Source: Streptomyces eurocidicus
GTDB taxonomy: Bacteria > Actinomycetota > Actinomycetes > Streptomycetales > Streptomycetaceae
Direction of reading: 5' to 3'
Length of the DNA: 64,000 nucleotides
Assembly (NCBI RefSeq): GCF_002891295.1
Contig: NZ_LGUI01000003.1
Coordinates: forward strand, 248,001-312,000
Part shown: positions 7,850 through 16,186 of the stretch, piece by piece
Position numbering within the stretch: the stretch's first letter is position 1
How the letters are laid out: each line of letters begins with the position of its first letter
Translations under genes and position numbers: made by a program
Notes under the pieces: model-generated
Told to the model about the DNA's origin: nothing
Seen by the model: the letters and a program-made list of their open reading frames with translations, nothing else
The model's database searches: none

Positions 7850-8203
7850 ATGGGCAACGATTCCCGCTTCTCCCACCTCGAGGACGTCGAGCTGGCGGAC
7901 GCCGTGCAGGCGGTCCGCGAGGGCCTCACGACCGCCGCCGCGCGCGGCCGGGGCGAGGAGATCGTCTTCGACGTCGGTGAGATCTCCATGGAGTTCACCG
8001 TCGAGATCCGCCGGGATGTCACGGGCAAGGGCGGGGTGAAAGCCTGGGTCGTCAGCGCGGACGCCGAGGCGTCCCGGGGCTCCACCCGGACCCACAGGGT
8101 CGCCTTCACCCTCACCCCGAAGGACGCCCGCACGGGCGGCGGCCTGCGCGTGGGCAACGAGCGCCCGGGCGGCGTCTCGCGCTTCGGCTCCACGGGGCAG
8201 TGA
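7850..8203 (+). CDS. Trypsin-co-occurring domain 2 (trypco2) family protein
   Basis: A 117-residue soluble protein consisting of one small domain. An N-terminal helix (DVELADAVQAVREGL) is followed by beta strands (EIVFDVGEISMEFTVEIRR and AFTLTPKD) and a Gly-rich tail. The pattern matches the trypco2 domain, which computational studies link with trypsin-like proteases and conflict-type systems; no protease gene is adjacent here. ATG 7850 is preferred over upstream in-frame codons because a G-rich Shine-Dalgarno stretch (7836-7841) precedes it and homology begins there. The biochemical role is unknown. Confidence 0.75.
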   Translation: MGNDSRFSHLEDVELADAVQAVREGLTTAAARGRGEEIVFDVGEISMEFTVEIRRDVTGKGGVKAWVVSADAEASRGSTRTHRVAFTLTPKDARTGGGLRVGNERPGGVSRFGSTGQ

Positions 8204-8284
8204 CGCCGCCCGCGGTGCCCGCGGGTGCCGTCGGCGGCCCGGGAGGCCCAGCGGCGCTTCCACGGGTGCCCTGGAGCGCGAAAA

Positions 8285-8325
8285 GGGCCGGCCCCGGAAC
8301 CGCTGAACGGTTCCGGGGCCGGCCC
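8285..8325. terminator. 18-bp perfect hairpin, bidirectional terminator
   Basis: The arms 8285-8302 and 8308-8325 are perfectly complementary around the loop CTGAA. The hairpin lies between the convergent trypco2 gene and clpC and is preceded by AAAA on the clpC-exit side, giving a U run for clpC transcripts. Confidence 0.85.
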
Positions 8326-8348
8326 AGGTCCTTACGGACCTGATTCGC

Positions 8349-10874
8349 TTACGCGTCCTTCGACAGGTTCGGGCCTGCGCCGCCCGCCGTGGACTCGATC
8401 GGCGGGGTGTCCGGCAGGGCCGACTTCTCCTCGCCGCGGAAGGTGAACTTCTTCTCCTCACCCTCGCCCTCTGTGCCCACGACCACGATGTGGCCCGAGC
8501 GCAGCTCACCGAAGAGGATCTTCTCCGAGAGGATGTCCTCGATCTCGCGCTGGATCGTGCGGCGCAGCGGGCGGGCGCCCAGGATCGGGTCGTAGCCGCG
8601 CTTGGCGAGGAGCGACTTGGCCTCCGAGCTCAGCTCGATGCCCATGTCGCGGTCCTTCAGCCGCTCGTCCACCTTGGCGATCATGAGGTCGACGATCTGG
8701 ATGATGTCTTCCTCGGTGAGCTGATGGAAGACGACCGTGTCGTCGACGCGGTTGAGGAACTCGGGGCGGAAGTGCTGCTTGAGCTCTTCGTTGACCTTGG
8801 CCTTCATCCGCTCGTACCCGGTCTTGACGTCGCCCTGGGCGGCGAAGCCCAGGTTGAAGCCCTTGGAGATGTCCCGGGTGCCGAGGTTGGTCGTCATGAT
8901 GATGACGGTGTTCTTGAAGTCGACGACCCGGCCCTGGGAGTCGGTCAGGCGACCGTCCTCCAGGATCTGGAGCAGCGAGTTGAAGATGTCCGGGTGGGCC
9001 TTCTCGACCTCGTCGAAGAGGACGACGGAGAACGGCTTGCGGCGCACCTTCTCGGTGAGCTGGCCGCCCTCTTCGTAACCCACGTATCCGGGCGGGGAGC
9101 CGAAGAGGCGCGAGACGGTGTGCTTCTCGCTGAACTCCGACATGTCGAGGGAGATCAGGGCGTCCTCGTCACCGAAGAGGAATTCGGCGAGCGTCTTGGA
9201 CAGCTCCGTCTTACCGACGCCGGACGGGCCGGCGAAGATGAAGGAGCCGCCGGGGCGCTTCGGGTCCTTGAGGCCCGCACGCGTGCGCCGGATGGCCTGG
9301 GAGAGCGCCTTGATGGCGTCCTTCTGGCCGATGACGCGCTTGTGCAGCTCGTCCTCCATGCGCAGCAGGCGGGAGGACTCCTCCTCCGTCAGCTTGAAGA
9401 CCGGGATGCCGGTGGCCGTGGCGAGGACCTCGGCGATCAGATCGCCGTCGACCTCGGCGACGACGTCCATGTCGCCGGCCTTCCACTCCTTCTCGCGCTT
9501 CGCCTTCGCGGCGAGGAGCTGCTTCTCCTTGTCGCGCAGCGAGGCGGCCTTCTCGAAGTCCTGCGAGTCGATCGCGGACTCCTTGTCCCGGCGCACGTCG
9601 GCGATCTTCTCGTCGAACTCGCGGAGGTCCGGCGGCGCGGTCATCCGGCGGATGCGCATTCGGGAGCCGGCCTCGTCGATCAGGTCGATCGCCTTGTCCG
9701 GCAGGAAGCGGTCGGAGATGTAGCGGTCGGCCAGCTGGGCGGCCTGGACCAGGGCCTCGTCCGTGATGGAGACGCGGTGGTGCGCCTCGTAACGGTCGCG
9801 GAGACCCTTGAGGATCTCGATGGTGTGCGGCAGCGAGGGCTCGGCGACCTGGATGGGCTGGAAGCGGCGCTCGAGGGCGGCGTCCTTCTCCAGGTGCTTG
9901 CGGTACTCGTCCAGCGTGGTGGCGCCGATGGTCTGGAGCTCGCCCCGGGCCAGCATGGGCTTGAGGATGCTCGCGGCGTCGATCGCGCCCTCGGCGGCGC
10001 CCGCACCCACCAGGGTGTGGAGCTCGTCGATGAACAGGATGATGTCGCCGCGGGTGCGGATCTCCTTGAGGACCTTCTTCAGGCGCTCCTCGAAGTCACC
10101 GCGGTAGCGGCTGCCGGCGACCAGGGCGCCGAGGTCGAGGGTGTAGAGGTGCTTGTCCTTGAGGGTCTCGGGCACCTCGCCCTTGACGATGGCCTGGGCC
10201 AGTCCCTCGACGACGGCGGTCTTGCCGACGCCGGGCTCGCCGATGAGGACCGGGTTGTTCTTGGTACGGCGGGACAGCACCTGCATGACCCGCTCGATCT
10301 CCTTCTCGCGCCCGATGACCGGGTCGAGCTTGGATTCGCGGGCGGCCTGCGTAAGGTTGCGGCCGAACTGGTCCAGGACGAGCGAGGTCGAGGGGGTGCC
10401 CTCGGCCGGGCCGCCGGCGGTGGCGGCCTCCTTGCCCTGGTAGCCGGAGAGCAGCTGGATGACCTGCTGCCGCACCCGGTTCAGATCGGCGCCCAGCTTC
10501 ACGAGGACCTGGGCGGCGACGCCCTCGCCCTCGCGGATCAGGCCGAGCAGGATGTGCTCCGTACCGATGTAGTTGTGGCCGAGCTGGAGGGCCTCGCGGA
10601 GCGACAGCTCCAGGACCTTCTTGGCACGGGGAGTGAAGGGAATGTGCCCGGACGGGGCCTGCTGGCCCTGCCCGATGATCTCCTCCACCTGCTGGCGGAC
10701 CGCCTCGAGCGAAATCCCGAGGCTCTCCAGGGCCTTAGCGGCGACACCCTCACCCTCATGGATCAGGCCCAGGAGAATGTGCTCGGTGCCGATGTAGTTG
10801 TGGTTGAGCATCCGGGCTTCTTCCTGAGCCAGGACGACAACCCGCCGCGCGCGGTCGGTGAACCTCTCGAACAT
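8349..10874 (-). CDS. clpC: ClpC, AAA+ unfoldase of the Clp protease
   Basis: The ATP-dependent chaperone that feeds substrates to ClpP. The 841 residues are full length for the family. The N domain has two Clp repeats (residues about 1-145, each with [14 protein letters not shown]). AAA1 has Walker A GEPGVGKT and Walker [14 protein letters not shown]-like middle segment follows ([16 protein letters not shown]). AAA2 has GPSGVGKT and [12 protein letters not shown]. It is transcribed alone and ends at an 18-bp hairpin. The ATG follows a GAGCGA-type ribosome-binding site. Regulation by ClgR is usual for the family, but I could not identify a box. Confidence 0.98.
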   Translation of the reverse strand: MFERFTDRARRVVVLAQEEARMLNHNYIGTEHILLGLIHEGEGVAAKALESLGISLEAVRQQVEEIIGQGQQAPSGHIPFTPRAKKVLELSLREALQLGHNYIGTEHILLGLIREGEGVAAQVLVKLGADLNRVRQQVIQLLSGYQGKEAATAGGPAEGTPSTSLVLDQFGRNLTQAARESKLDPVIGREKEIERVMQVLSRRTKNNPVLIGEPGVGKTAVVEGLAQAIVKGEVPETLKDKHLYTLDLGALVAGSRYRGDFEERLKKVLKEIRTRGDIILFIDELHTLVGAGAAEGAIDAASILKPMLARGELQTIGATTLDEYRKHLEKDAALERRFQPIQVAEPSLPHTIEILKGLRDRYEAHHRVSITDEALVQAAQLADRYISDRFLPDKAIDLIDEAGSRMRIRRMTAPPDLREFDEKIADVRRDKESAIDSQDFEKAASLRDKEKQLLAAKAKREKEWKAGDMDVVAEVDGDLIAEVLATATGIPVFKLTEEESSRLLRMEDELHKRVIGQKDAIKALSQAIRRTRAGLKDPKRPGGSFIFAGPSGVGKTELSKTLAEFLFGDEDALISLDMSEFSEKHTVSRLFGSPPGYVGYEEGGQLTEKVRRKPFSVVLFDEVEKAHPDIFNSLLQILEDGRLTDSQGRVVDFKNTVIIMTTNLGTRDISKGFNLGFAAQGDVKTGYERMKAKVNEELKQHFRPEFLNRVDDTVVFHQLTEEDIIQIVDLMIAKVDERLKDRDMGIELSSEAKSLLAKRGYDPILGARPLRRTIQREIEDILSEKILFGELRSGHIVVVGTEGEGEEKKFTFRGEEKSALPDTPPIESTAGGAGPNLSKDA

Positions 10875-11364
10875 CGTTAATCGCTCCTCAGAGCGGTCAG
10901 GCAGTTAGGGGTCGGTCCCCTCCCTGTCCTTCCGCATGCTAGTCCCGTGGGACGGGACAGCTCATTCCAACTGCCGACATCCGTCCGGATCACCCCCGCG
11001 GTGGCGGGAGAAACCTGCTGCCGAACAGCCGACATCTCCTCCAACCCGATGGTGGGAGACGATGTTCCCGCAGGCCAGGGATATACGCCCACCACCACTA
11101 CGCCCATGGCGAACGCCCGCTCGGCCCGACACGCCCGCCCGCGGCCCGGGTGGAGCGCTCCGCGCGCTGCTATACCGCCTCTTCCCACTGGGAATGTCCT
11201 ACCCGCAAGCATTGACAATCCATGCGGCGCGAACACCCTCCATCCGCTACGGGCGAACACCCCCGCGCCGTCCGGAGCCCCCGCGCGCCCCTCACTCCTT
11301 ATACGGAGCGTGCCCAACTATCAACCCTGCGTAACCTCTTGGGAGTTTCACAGTTGCACCGCGT
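10875..11364. other. Long divergent intergenic region between clpC and the next gene
   Basis: About 490 bp without a supported gene. AT-richer patches occur around 11190-11250 and 11290-11350, just before the plus-strand gene, and are likely promoter zones. Both clpC and the plus-strand gene read away from it. No clear inverted-repeat operator was recognised by eye. Confidence 0.4.
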
Positions 11365-12036
11365 ATGACCGCAACCCTCCCGGGCCCCTGTGTTCCCCCG
11401 TGCCCATGGTGCCAGGCGCGCCGGTGGTACGAGCACGGGCTGCGGTGGCCCACCGCCGGTCCCTGCTCCCGGGCGCCCCTGTCCCTGCTCACCGGGGTGC
11501 GGTTCGACGTCCTGGACCTACCCGTGGACGCCGGCTTCGCGGTGCTGCGGCGCGTCGGGCGGACCGGACCGGTCACGCTCGACGGTCGGGCGCGCAGGCT
11601 GCGCTTCCTGGTCGCCGCGGGCAGCGCGGACGAGCTGCCCGGGCTGCTCGACTGGCTGGAGTGGGGCGGGGTGGCCCTGGATCTGACCGCGCTGGGTGCG
11701 GGCGGCCGGATCGTCGCGCCCTTGCCGCGCTCCGCCGGGGACCGCGCGGGCCGCGGGCACCAGGGGGCGCTCGGCGCGGGGAGGGCCGTATGGGTACGGC
11801 CTCCCGAGCCGGGGTGCGAGGTCGAGCCGACGCTTCCGGTGACCGGACTCGGGGGCGAGGGGGGCGCCCCCGATCTCGTACGGCTCGTGAGCGCGGCGGC
11901 GACGGAGTGCCACCGGGCCCGATTGCTGCGCGCCGGGCAGGCGCGCACACGTCGGCCGACGGGAGATCAGCCGTTGGCCTTCTCGTACGCCTCACGGATG
12001 TCGGCGGGGACACGGCCGCGGTCGTTGACGCTGTAG
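11365..12036 (+). CDS. Uncharacterised SCO3374-like protein overlapping lsr2 on the opposite strand
   Basis: A 223-residue protein with an N-terminal cysteine-rich segment (CVPPCPWCQ, then PTAGPC) followed by LLTGVRFDVLDLPVDAGFAV and LRFLVAAGS. These strings resemble the N-terminal prim-pol-like domain of actinobacterial bifunctional primase/polymerase proteins, though the catalytic Asp pairs are not evident. The tail from about residue 190 is Arg-rich and low in complexity. The last 70 nt run antisense to the 3' end of convergent lsr2. The neighbourhood (clpC, this gene, lsr2) matches S. coelicolor as I recall it. The function is unknown. Confidence 0.7.
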   Translation: MTATLPGPCVPPCPWCQARRWYEHGLRWPTAGPCSRAPLSLLTGVRFDVLDLPVDAGFAVLRRVGRTGPVTLDGRARRLRFLVAAGSADELPGLLDWLEWGGVALDLTALGAGGRIVAPLPRSAGDRAGRGHQGALGAGRAVWVRPPEPGCEVEPTLPVTGLGGEGGAPDLVRLVSAAATECHRARLLRAGQARTRRPTGDQPLAFSYASRMSAGTRPRSLTL

Positions 12037-12305
12037 CCGTTCTTCTTGGCCCAGGCGCGGATCTTCGCGGTGTCGGGGCTGCCGCCCGTGGCACCCGCGC
12101 GCACCTTGCTGCGACCGGCCGCGGCGCGGCCACCCGTGCGACGACCGCTCTTGGTGTACGGCTCCAGCAGACCGCGGAGCTTGTCGGCGTTGGCCGTCGT
12201 GAGGTCGATCTCGTAGCTCTTGCCGTCGAGCGCGAACGTCACGGTCTCGTCCGCCTCGCCACCGTCGAGGTCATCGACAAGAAGGACCTGAACCTTCTGT
12301 GCCAC
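11967..12305 (-). CDS. lsr2: Lsr2 nucleoid-associated protein / xenogeneic silencer
   Basis: A small DNA-bridging protein that binds AT-rich DNA and silences foreign genes in actinobacteria. The 112 residues have an N-terminal dimerisation half (QKVQVLLVDDLDGGEADETV, then YEIDLTTANADKLRG), a basic Gly/Arg/Ala linker and a C-terminal DNA-binding half. That half carries the AT-hook-like RGR in VNDRGRVPADI. The GTG start is supported by AAAGGA 7 nt upstream. The 3' end overlaps the convergent gene by 70 nt, so read-through from either side would create antisense RNA. Confidence 0.97.
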   Translation of the reverse strand: MAQKVQVLLVDDLDGGEADETVTFALDGKSYEIDLTTANADKLRGLLEPYTKSGRRTGGRAAAGRSKVRAGATGGSPDTAKIRAWAKKNGYSVNDRGRVPADIREAYEKANG

Positions 12306-12477
12306 GGGGAATCCTTTCAGTGGAAAATGGGATTACGGAGGAATAGCAAACCGCCTTTGCCGGAAAAACACAAACCCCCCGGGAAGGTTCAGCCCGCCTT
12401 CCGCGTGGGAACCATCCCTTCCGGAGGCATGTGATAGGGGCGCGATTCGGACATAGGGACCGCGATAGGGGTCGCGA

Positions 12478-12996
12478 TCACAGATGCAGAAGCATCCGGC
12501 TGTTGCCAAGGGTGTTCGGCTTCACCCGTTCGAGACCCAGGAACTCGGCAACGCCCTCGTCATAGGAACGCAGCAGCTCGCTGTAGACATCACCGTCCAC
12601 CGGCGTCTCACCGATCTCCACGAAGCCGTGCTTCGCGAAGAAGTCGACTTCGAAGGTGAGGCAGAAAATGCGCCGTACGCCCAGCCAGCGCGCCGTCTGC
12701 AGCAGCTTGTCCAGTACGGCGTGGCCGACGCCCGAGCCCCGGGCGGCCGGGTCGACGGCGAGAGTGCGCACCTCCGCGAGGTCTTCCCACATCACATGGA
12801 GAGCGCCGCAGGCGATGACGCTGCCGTCCGCGTCCCGCTCCGCCACCCAGAACTCCTGGATGTCCTCGTAAAGCGTGACGGTGGCTTTGTCGAGGAGGAT
12901 GCGCTCGCGAACGTACGTGTTGAGGATGCGACGGAGCGCGGGAACATCGCTGGTCCGGGCGCGGCGGACGGTGACGACATTAGATAGTGCGGGCAT
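12478..12996 (-). CDS. GNAT N-acetyltransferase, probable amino-acid (glutamate) N-acetyltransferase
   Basis: A 172-residue single-domain acetyltransferase. It opens with RRARTSDVPALRRIL and carries the acetyl-CoA pyrophosphate-binding loop DPAARGSGVGHAVLDKLL around residues 80-98. Sequence and length resemble the short ArgA-type enzymes of actinobacteria that make N-acetylglutamate for arginine synthesis. No arg genes are adjacent, so the substrate is inferred. It lies 9 nt after the BlaI-type regulator gene on the same strand, suggesting co-transcription. Confidence 0.8.
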   Translation of the reverse strand: MPALSNVVTVRRARTSDVPALRRILNTYVRERILLDKATVTLYEDIQEFWVAERDADGSVIACGALHVMWEDLAEVRTLAVDPAARGSGVGHAVLDKLLQTARWLGVRRIFCLTFEVDFFAKHGFVEIGETPVDGDVYSELLRSYDEGVAEFLGLERVKPNTLGNSRMLLHL

Positions 12997-13005
12997 GGCG
13001 GGACG

Positions 13006-13401
13006 CTATCGCCCCGGAGGGCCCCCCGGCTCGCCGGGCCCGTCGAGTTGGACGACCCGGATCGCGTCGCGCAGGGCTTCGCGTTGTTCGGCTGACATCA
13101 TGCCGAAGAAGGCCACGAGAGCCGCTGCGGGGTTGTCGCTGAGGGACCACGCTTCGTTCATCAGTGCGGCCGAGTAGGCGGCCCGGTTGGAGACCGCCTC
13201 ATATCGATAGGCACGGCCTTCCGCTTCCCGGCGCAGCCAGCCCTTCTGATACAGGTTGTCCATTACGGTCATCACGGTCGTGTACGCGATGGACCGTTCC
13301 TGTTGAAGGTCTTCCAGCACTTCTCGAACAGTGACCGGCCGGTTCCAGTCCCACACGCGCGTCATGACGGCGTCTTCCAGATCACCCAGGCGTCGAACCA
13401 C
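13006..13401 (-). CDS. BlaI/MecI/CopY-type transcriptional regulator
   Basis: A 131-residue winged-helix repressor family member. The N-terminal half contains LGDLEDAVMTRVW, VTVREVLEDL and TTVMTVMDNLYQKGWL, the characteristic recognition helix and wing. The C-terminal dimerisation half contains AALVAFFGMMSAEQREAL. In this family proteolysis or metal loss releases the repressor. No BlaR1-like sensor gene is adjacent, so the trigger is unknown. The start is GTG. The gene leads directly into the GNAT gene. Confidence 0.88.
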   Translation of the reverse strand: MVRRLGDLEDAVMTRVWDWNRPVTVREVLEDLQQERSIAYTTVMTVMDNLYQKGWLRREAEGRAYRYEAVSNRAAYSAALMNEAWSLSDNPAAALVAFFGMMSAEQREALRDAIRVVQLDGPGEPGGPPGR

Positions 13402-13466
13402 ACGCGAATAATAGTGGGAGATGCCTGGAATGCCGGTTTATCGGGGCGGGATAGGGGCAGCAAAAA

Positions 13467-13505
13467 GGGCGCACGGCCGAGAATTGCGGTCTCGGTCCGT
13501 ACGCC
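13467..13505 (-). terminator. Imperfect hairpin downstream of the small membrane protein gene
   Basis: GGGCGCACGGCCGAG pairs with CTCGGTCCGTACGCCC with one bulge and one mismatch. On its distal side it is flanked by AAAAA, giving a U run for minus-strand transcripts. Confidence 0.65.
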
Positions 13506-13552
13506 CTGGGGACGTGCCGCGCCCTCGGGGCGTCGCACGACCCGGCGACGCC

Positions 13553-13732
13553 TCAGGCTTCGCCGGCCTTGACCGGCCGCCCGGCACTCTCGGCGCGGGC
13601 GAGGGCGGCGTCCACGAAGGCGTCTTCCTTGGCCTTGTTCGCGCCACCCTGACTCTTGACGATCGTCACGACCAGAGCGGTGAATGCGACCGCCATCACC
13701 ACGGGCGGCACCAGTGCGGCGACATAATCCAT
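13553..13732 (-). CDS. Small single-pass membrane protein of unknown function
   Basis: A 59-residue protein that starts MDYVAALVPPVVMAVAF. One transmembrane helix spans about residues 4-25, followed by a charged cytosolic tail (KSQGGANKAKEDAFVDAA). The codon pattern is strongly GC3-biased and the gene ends before a hairpin terminator, supporting reality despite its size. It sits between two other uncharacterised minus-strand genes. I do not recognise a family function. Confidence 0.65.
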   Translation of the reverse strand: MDYVAALVPPVVMAVAFTALVVTIVKSQGGANKAKEDAFVDAALARAESAGRPVKAGEA

Positions 13733-13798
13733 GGCCGTCGGCTCCTTCTGGGTCGGTATTGCGCGGCTTGTGAGCGACCCGTCCAGATTACGCGCGCC

Positions 13799-14515
13799 TC
13801 AGGCGGGTCTGGCCTCGGGTCCCCGCACCGCGCCGGGCGGAGCGGCCTTACGGCGGGGCGGGAACACCTCGCCGGGGGTGGGAATGGGGCGCTCGGGCGT
13901 TCCCGGCCCTTTCGGCGCCCCGGGATCCGGTTTCGGGGCCGCCGGGTCCGGCTTGGGCGCGGGTTTCGGCTTCGGATCGGGTCCCGCCGCGCCGGGACCG
14001 GCCGACGCGCGGCCGCCGGGCAGGGCCAGCAGCCGGCAGGGGCCCGTCAGGGCGCCACCGGGGGCGGCACCGCGGTCCGCGAGCCTGGCCCGTACGTCCT
14101 GCTCGGCCAGGCGCTCGCAGCGGGCCAGCAGGGCGTGCCGGCGGCCGGCCTCCACCCTGCCCGCGGGCGCCGCGCACAGGCGGCGGAGGGCGGTCAGGTC
14201 CTCCGGCCCGGGGCGGTAGCCCGCCGCGAGGGCGGCCTGGAGCCGCTCCGCGTAGCCGGTGGCGGCGCCGGGCAGGGCGGCGCGGTAGCGGGCGAGGTCG
14301 GCGAGGAGGAAGGCGCGCAGCCTGCCGCCCTCGGCCGTGGCCTCGTCCACCGCCTCCGCGAGCCGGAGGCACTCGCGCACCTCTTCGTCGCGCTCGGGGC
14401 CGGGACGCGGGGGGACGGACTCGGGATGAAGGGCGATGGCGAGGGCTCGGCGCAGCACGCGCAGTTCGTCCGCGCTGAACGCCATGCCGCCGCGGGATCC
14501 ATAGGGCGTGGGCAT
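13799..14515 (-). CDS. Uncharacterised helical protein with Pro/Lys/Asp-rich tail
   Basis: A 238-residue protein. Residues about 11-160 are predicted mostly helical (ELRVLRRALAIAL, EDLTALRRLC, HALLARCERLAEQDV). The C-terminal third is a low-complexity Pro/Lys/Asp/Gly segment (PKPKPAPKPDPAAPKPDPG). No signal peptide or enzymatic motif is visible. The start is uncertain: ATG 14515 has no clear ribosome-binding site, and an in-frame ATG at 14485 (MAFSADELRV) marks where the structured part begins. It may be conserved in streptomycetes. The function is unknown. Confidence 0.65.
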   Translation of the reverse strand: MPTPYGSRGGMAFSADELRVLRRALAIALHPESVPPRPGPERDEEVRECLRLAEAVDEATAEGGRLRAFLLADLARYRAALPGAATGYAERLQAALAAGYRPGPEDLTALRRLCAAPAGRVEAGRRHALLARCERLAEQDVRARLADRGAAPGGALTGPCRLLALPGGRASAGPGAAGPDPKPKPAPKPDPAAPKPDPGAPKGPGTPERPIPTPGEVFPPRRKAAPPGAVRGPEARPA

Positions 14516-14604
14516 GGGCCGACTTTAAGTGCTAAGCGGACAAATTTCGCTGAGCTGCCATTTCCGGGCGTGGCATCGCCGGAGAGGGGCGCGCGGACGG
14601 ACGC

Positions 14605-15258
14605 TCAGCGCTGCTTGCGGCGGACGCCCAGGGCGATGGCGCCGGCCGAGAGGGCGGTACCGGAGGCGGTGGCGAGCAGCAGCGTGCCGTTGGTGTCGGG
14701 CTCCACGAGGGCCGGCGGGGCGTGGTCCACGACCTCCACCCGGATCGGCGCGGTGTCGTTGTCCGGATCCGGGTCGGGGGCGGCCGAGCCGTCGTGGTCG
14801 AGGACGCGCACCCGCCCCTCGGCGCCCTCGACCTTCCTGTCGATGCGTACCTGGAACCGGAGCGTCTCGCGGTCGCCGGGCGGGAAGTCGTCACCGATCG
14901 CGCAGCGGTAGCGGACGGGCCCGGCGCCGGGCGAGGGCGTCGCGATGCAGGGCAGCCGGCCGCCGGCGCCCGGCGGCGGCGTCGCGGTGATCGTGGTGCC
15001 CTCGGGGGCCGTCACCTCGTACGTGCCCGCGCCCCGGCCCGCGCGGGCGCCGTGCCCGCCGGCCGGGCCGGGGCCGCCGTTCCTGACGCCCAGCTCGACC
15101 CCGACGGTCTGGCCGACCCGGCCCACGACGGGCTGGGCGACGGCCTGGTAGTCGGCGCCCTGCGGCGCCCCCGCCCATGCCGGGACCGCGGCCAGGACCA
15201 GCCCCGCCGCCCCCGAGGCGGCGAGGGAGACCAGCCGCACCGTCCGTCTTCTGCCCAT
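14605..15258 (-). CDS. Secreted, membrane-anchored surface protein of unknown function
   Basis: A 217-residue exported protein. The signal peptide begins GRRRTVRLVS and ends near VPAWAG. A beta-rich extracytoplasmic domain follows, with paired cysteines (LPCIATP and RYRCAIG) that could form a disulfide. The C-terminus has a Gly/Ala hydrophobic helix and a basic stop-transfer tail (GVRRKQR), as in cell-wall-anchored proteins. No clear LPXTG or LAXTG is present, although EPDTNG precedes the helix. Start 15258 is chosen over three upstream in-frame Met codons because GTGGGG precedes it. Confidence 0.65.
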   Translation of the reverse strand: MGRRRTVRLVSLAASGAAGLVLAAVPAWAGAPQGADYQAVAQPVVGRVGQTVGVELGVRNGGPGPAGGHGARAGRGAGTYEVTAPEGTTITATPPPGAGGRLPCIATPSPGAGPVRYRCAIGDDFPPGDRETLRFQVRIDRKVEGAEGRVRVLDHDGSAAPDPDPDNDTAPIRVEVVDHAPPALVEPDTNGTLLLATASGTALSAGAIALGVRRKQR

Positions 15259-15388
15259 GAACCCCACGCCCATCATGTACACGATCATGCTCCGCAGCTG
15301 ACAGGACCGTCGGAGCGGGGGGTCGGTTGCGTCCGGACCCGGGGAATTCCCGGGCCCGGACGCGGGCCGTACCGGCCGGGGCCGCGCG

Positions 15389-16186
15389 TCAGGACCGGGC
15401 GACGTTGCGCTCGTAGACCAGGCGCAGGCCGATCAGCGTGAGCCACGGCTCGTGTTCGTCGATCACCGAAGCCTCGCCGAGGACCAGCGGCGACAGGCCA
15501 CCCGTGGCGATCACCGTGACGTCGTCGGGGTCGTCGGCGAGCTCGCGCGCCATGCGGTTGACGACGCCGTCGACCTGGCCCGCGAAGCCGTAGAGGATGC
15601 CGGACTGCATGGCCTCGACGGTGTTCTTGCCGATGACGCTGCGCGGCCGGGCCAGCTCGATCTTGCGGAGCTGGGCGCCCTTGACGCCCAGCGCCTCGAC
15701 GGAGATCTCGATGCCCGGGGCGATCACGCCGCCGGTGTACTCGCCCCGGGCGCTGACCGCGTCGAAGGTGGTCGCCGTGCCGAAGTCGACGACGACGCAC
15801 GGGCCGCCGTAGAGCTCGACGGCCGCGACGGCGTTGACGATGCGGTCGGCGCCGACCTCCTTGGGGTTGTCCATGAGGATCGGCACGCCGGTCTTGACGC
15901 CCGGCTCGACCAGGACGGCGGGGACGTCGCCGTAATAGCGGCGGGTGACCTCGCGGAGCTCGTGCAGGACGGAGGGGACCGTGGAGCAGATGGCGATGCC
16001 GTCGATGCCGTCACCCAGCTCCTCGCCGAGCAGCGGGTGCATGCCCATCAGGCCCTGGAGCAGGACGGCCAGCTCGTCGGCGGTGCGCCGGGCGTCGGTG
16101 GACACCCTCCAGTGCTCGACGATGTCCTCGCCGTCGAACAGGCCGAGGACGGTGTGGGTGTTGCCGACATCGATGGTGAGCAGCAT
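15389..16186 (-). CDS. coaX: Type III pantothenate kinase CoaX
   Basis: Catalyses ATP-dependent phosphorylation of pantothenate, the first step to coenzyme A. The 265 residues show the ASKHA phosphate-binding loop DVGNTHTVLGLF at the N-terminus, GADRIVNAV around residue 108, and VDFGTATTFD around residue 125 with the catalytic Asp. Its ATG overlaps the preceding nadC stop as TGATG, a coupling arrangement. As last gene of the panC-nad cluster it ties pantothenate supply to CoA formation. Confidence 0.96.
   Translation of the reverse strand: MLLTIDVGNTHTVLGLFDGEDIVEHWRVSTDARRTADELAVLLQGLMGMHPLLGEELGDGIDGIAICSTVPSVLHELREVTRRYYGDVPAVLVEPGVKTGVPILMDNPKEVGADRIVNAVAAVELYGGPCVVVDFGTATTFDAVSARGEYTGGVIAPGIEISVEALGVKGAQLRKIELARPRSVIGKNTVEAMQSGILYGFAGQVDGVVNRMARELADDPDDVTVIATGGLSPLVLGEASVIDEHEPWLTLIGLRLVYERNVARS

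Noticed and set aside
8490..10880. A ~800-codon plus-strand open frame opposite clpC
   Set aside because: It is fully antisense to clpC and lacks any motif; high-GC DNA opens such frames by chance.
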